Source: Planctomycetota bacterium
Lineage (GTDB): Bacteria > Planctomycetota > Phycisphaerae > UBA1845
NCBI GenBank assembly: GCA_022567365.1
Contig: JADFHG010000216.1
Span: 1 to 6,683, forward strand
Reading direction: 5' to 3'
DNA length: 6,683 nt
Part shown: piece after piece, positions 5,013-6,683 of the stretch
Layout: each line of letters opens with the position of its first letter
How positions within the stretch are numbered: the first letter of the stretch is position 1
Program-made: the position numbers and the translations under genes
Notes under the pieces: model-generated
Databases searched by the model: none
What the model was told of the DNA's origin: nothing
Seen by the model: the letters and a program-made list of their open reading frames with translations, nothing else

Positions 5013-5960
5013 ATGGCTGACCCGACCGAAACCACATCGGTGCCCGACCTTTCGATCGACCTCGCCGGTATCGCGATGCGCAATCCGCTGATGACGGCCT
5101 CCGGTACGAGCGGATACGGCCCGGAATATGCCCACCTGGTCGATCTGCATCGTCTCGGCGCCTTCGTCACCAAGGCCGTCTCGCCCGAGCCGCGAAAAGG
5201 CAACCCGCCCGAGCGCGTCGTGGAAACGCCGTCCGGCATGCTCAACGCGATCGGTCTCGCGAACGTCGGGCTCGAGCGCTTCGTCGAAGAGAAGGTGCCG
5301 TTTCTCGAATCGATCGGCTGCCCCGTCATCGTCAACGTCATCGGCCATAGCCACGAGGACTTTTGCAACGTCTGCGCGCGGCTCGACCCGATCGACTGCA
5401 TCGCCGGTCTGGAGCTCAACGTCTCCTGCCCGAACGTCGCGGACGGGCTCGATTTCGCCACCGATGCGCGGCGCCTCGAAGAGCTGGTGCACACGGTTCG
5501 CCCCGAGGTGACGCGCAGCACGCTGATCGTCAAGCTGACCCCGAACGTGACCGACATCGCGGAAACGGCACACGGCGCGATCGCCGGCGGCGCCGACGCC
5601 CTATCCGTCATCAACACGCTGCAGGCGATGGCGATCAACGTCGATACGTGGAAACCGCGGCTCGCGAACCGAACGGGCGGCCTGTCCGGCCCGGCCATCA
5701 GACCGGTCGCCGTATACATGGTGAACCACGTCTACACGGCCGCCGCCCGCGAGGCGAACGTGCCGATCATCGGCATGGGCGGAATCGCCACCTGGCGCGA
5801 CGCCGTCGAGTTCCTGCTCGCGGGTGCCACAGCCGTCGCCGTCGGCACCGCCCTCTTCATCGACCCGAGATCGCCGCTTCACGTGTGCGACGGGCTGGCG
5901 GATTATCTCACGAAGCGCGGTCTATCGTCGGTGCGTGAGTTGATCGGACGGTTGGGGTAG
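5013..5960 (+). CDS. pyrD: Dihydroorotate dehydrogenase, class 1B catalytic subunit
   Basis: Oxidises dihydroorotate to orotate in pyrimidine synthesis, with FMN in a TIM barrel; class 1B enzymes pair with an FAD/iron-sulphur PyrK subunit, whose gene is not in view. Family motifs run in order: PDLSIDLAGIAMRNPLMTAS, AFVTKAVSPEPRKGNPPERV, ETPSGMLNAIGLANVG, NVSCPNV with Cys139 as catalytic base (class 1; class 2 has Ser), IVKLTPNVTDI, NRTGGLSGPAIRP, and the FMN-phosphate loop GMGGIATW (254-261) with AVAVGTALF. From ATG 5013 the product is 315 residues, near the usual 300-310. The frame is open upstream to 4809, but that extension is Pro/Arg/Ala-rich, unlike the family, and contains the TTGACA box, so the later start is preferred. 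There is no Shine-Dalgarno at 5013. Complete and intact. Confidence 0.94.
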   Translation: MADPTETTSVPDLSIDLAGIAMRNPLMTASGTSGYGPEYAHLVDLHRLGAFVTKAVSPEPRKGNPPERVVETPSGMLNAIGLANVGLERFVEEKVPFLESIGCPVIVNVIGHSHEDFCNVCARLDPIDCIAGLELNVSCPNVADGLDFATDARRLEELVHTVRPEVTRSTLIVKLTPNVTDIAETAHGAIAGGADALSVINTLQAMAINVDTWKPRLANRTGGLSGPAIRPVAVYMVNHVYTAAAREANVPIIGMGGIATWRDAVEFLLAGATAVAVGTALFIDPRSPLHVCDGLADYLTKRGLSSVRELIGRLG

Positions 5961-6051
5961 GGGCGCACAGCGGATCCGGAATCCAATCATTGACGGCTGC
6001 AACATGGAGAGACGCTGCGGGTTGATCTTGCCGCGCCCTGCGCCGGTGGAA
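5961..6051. other. Gap between convergent genes, no clear terminator
   Basis: These 91 bases separate the 3' ends of pyrD and the minus-strand gene. I find no compact hairpin with a T-run on either strand. GGCGCA (5962) and TGCGCC (6039) are inverted but 71 bases apart. No repeat module is present, unlike all four gaps between metG and pyrD. Confidence 0.5.
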
Positions 6052-6683
6052 TCACAGGGCAATGCTAATTCGCGCACGCTGCTTGTACGCCCGAACACAG
6101 TCGTCTGTGGCTATCGAGTTGCATAATTCAGCGAGATCGACAAGTGTCTCAGGCAGAACCAGTTTTCGGAATTTAGCGCGGCGCGCGTCTACCCCCGCGC
6201 GAAGAAGAGTCGCCGCACCGTCGTACGCAATGCGGAACGGAACATCACCTGCGTCGGAATTGCTACGGGGAGGTTGCGCACACAGGTCACGGTTCTCTTT
6301 GGTTGTAAGGGCAAGGCACATGCTCGAAAACAACCTGAGTTCCTCGGCAGGAATATCGCGCCGAATTGCCGAGAGTACCGAGCGATCTTCCCGCATGACT
6401 GCACCGCGGATCCGCGTATACACCTTGCGGAATGATTGCGCCACCGGTCGCAGTGCAGCGAGGTGCCGGTTCCGGTCGTACGTCTTGCCGAGGGTCGTGT
6501 CGGCGTATTCCTTCTTAATCGCATCAAGGCGAGATTTGAACTCGCTCGGTCGTAGAATATGCATCTGGCGAACCAGGTCTTTCACGACTTGTTCGGGAAC
6601 AGCGTGCTTACTGCGTTGGGCAGGGTCTAGCAGCGGGAGCATGTCTACCAGGCTCGAGAGTCCTCGGATGTTACCGAAGGTTC
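6052..6683 (-). CDS. Hypothetical protein, 5' end outside window
   Basis: I do not recognise this protein. The frame is open from the right edge: codons TFGNIRGLSSLVD precede the first visible Met (6642), so that Met is probably not the start and at least 209 residues are present. The stop is TGA (6052-6054). The sequence looks soluble and mostly helical, with many Arg, Lys, Leu and Ala residues (EFKSRLDAIKKEYAD, RRDIPAEELRLFSSMCLAL, TLVDLAELCNSIATDDCVRA), four Cys residues not in a metal-binding pattern, no signal peptide and no membrane span. Base composition is lower in GC than its neighbours: 29 of 60 in 6121-6180 against 40 of 60 in 5401-5460 within pyrD, which hints at accessory or transferred DNA. 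It is convergent with pyrD, so not co-transcribed. The long frame, and its different composition from the shadow ORF in another frame, support a real gene. Confidence 0.6.
   Translation of the reverse strand, partial: TFGNIRGLSSLVDMLPLLDPAQRSKHAVPEQVVKDLVRQMHILRPSEFKSRLDAIKKEYADTTLGKTYDRNRHLAALRPVAQSFRKVYTRIRGAVMREDRSVLSAIRRDIPAEELRLFSSMCLALTTKENRDLCAQPPRSNSDAGDVPFRIAYDGAATLLRAGVDARRAKFRKLVLPETLVDLAELCNSIATDDCVRAYKQRARISIAL

Overview
The window is GC-rich bacterial chromosome with a housekeeping frame (methionyl-tRNA synthetase, dihydroorotate dehydrogenase) around a three-gene accessory cassette, and the gaps are filled with hairpin-forming repeats. No taxonomic marker is visible. The high GC, the many palindromic intergenic repeats and the gene style fit a Planctomycetota-like or other large-genome environmental bacterium, but this is a weak inference.

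Layout, left to right. Bases 1-1364: the 3' part of metG, lacking its N-terminus. 1365-1705: two repeat elements, a small double hairpin (A, 1437-1495) and a MITE-like element (B, 1525-1660). 1706-2155: a SxtJ-family membrane protein. 2152-2275: repeat element C, then about 180 featureless bases. 2456-4225: a NodU/CmcH/SxtI-type O-carbamoyltransferase starting at GTG. 4275-4362: repeat element D. 4511-4669: a 52-residue DUF5989/SxtK-like single-span membrane protein. 4666-4796: repeat element E. 4975-5003: a good candidate promoter. 5013-5960: pyrD, class 1B type. 6052-6683: an unrecognised, lower-GC, convergent gene that runs off the right edge.

The sxtJ-like, carbamoyltransferase and DUF5989 genes appear to form one functional unit, the same trio as sxtI/sxtJ/sxtK in cyanobacterial saxitoxin clusters. 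Here it has no toxin genes around it, so it probably serves a general, perhaps membrane-associated, O-carbamoylation of an unknown substrate. The flanking metG and pyrD are probably unrelated to it.

The most unusual content is the repeat set. One 27-base hairpin module occurs five times in full and once in part. Its copies show paired, structure-preserving base changes. The module sits inside elements with different terminal inverted repeats. Two related elements (C and E) begin exactly on the TAG stop codons of the genes before them.
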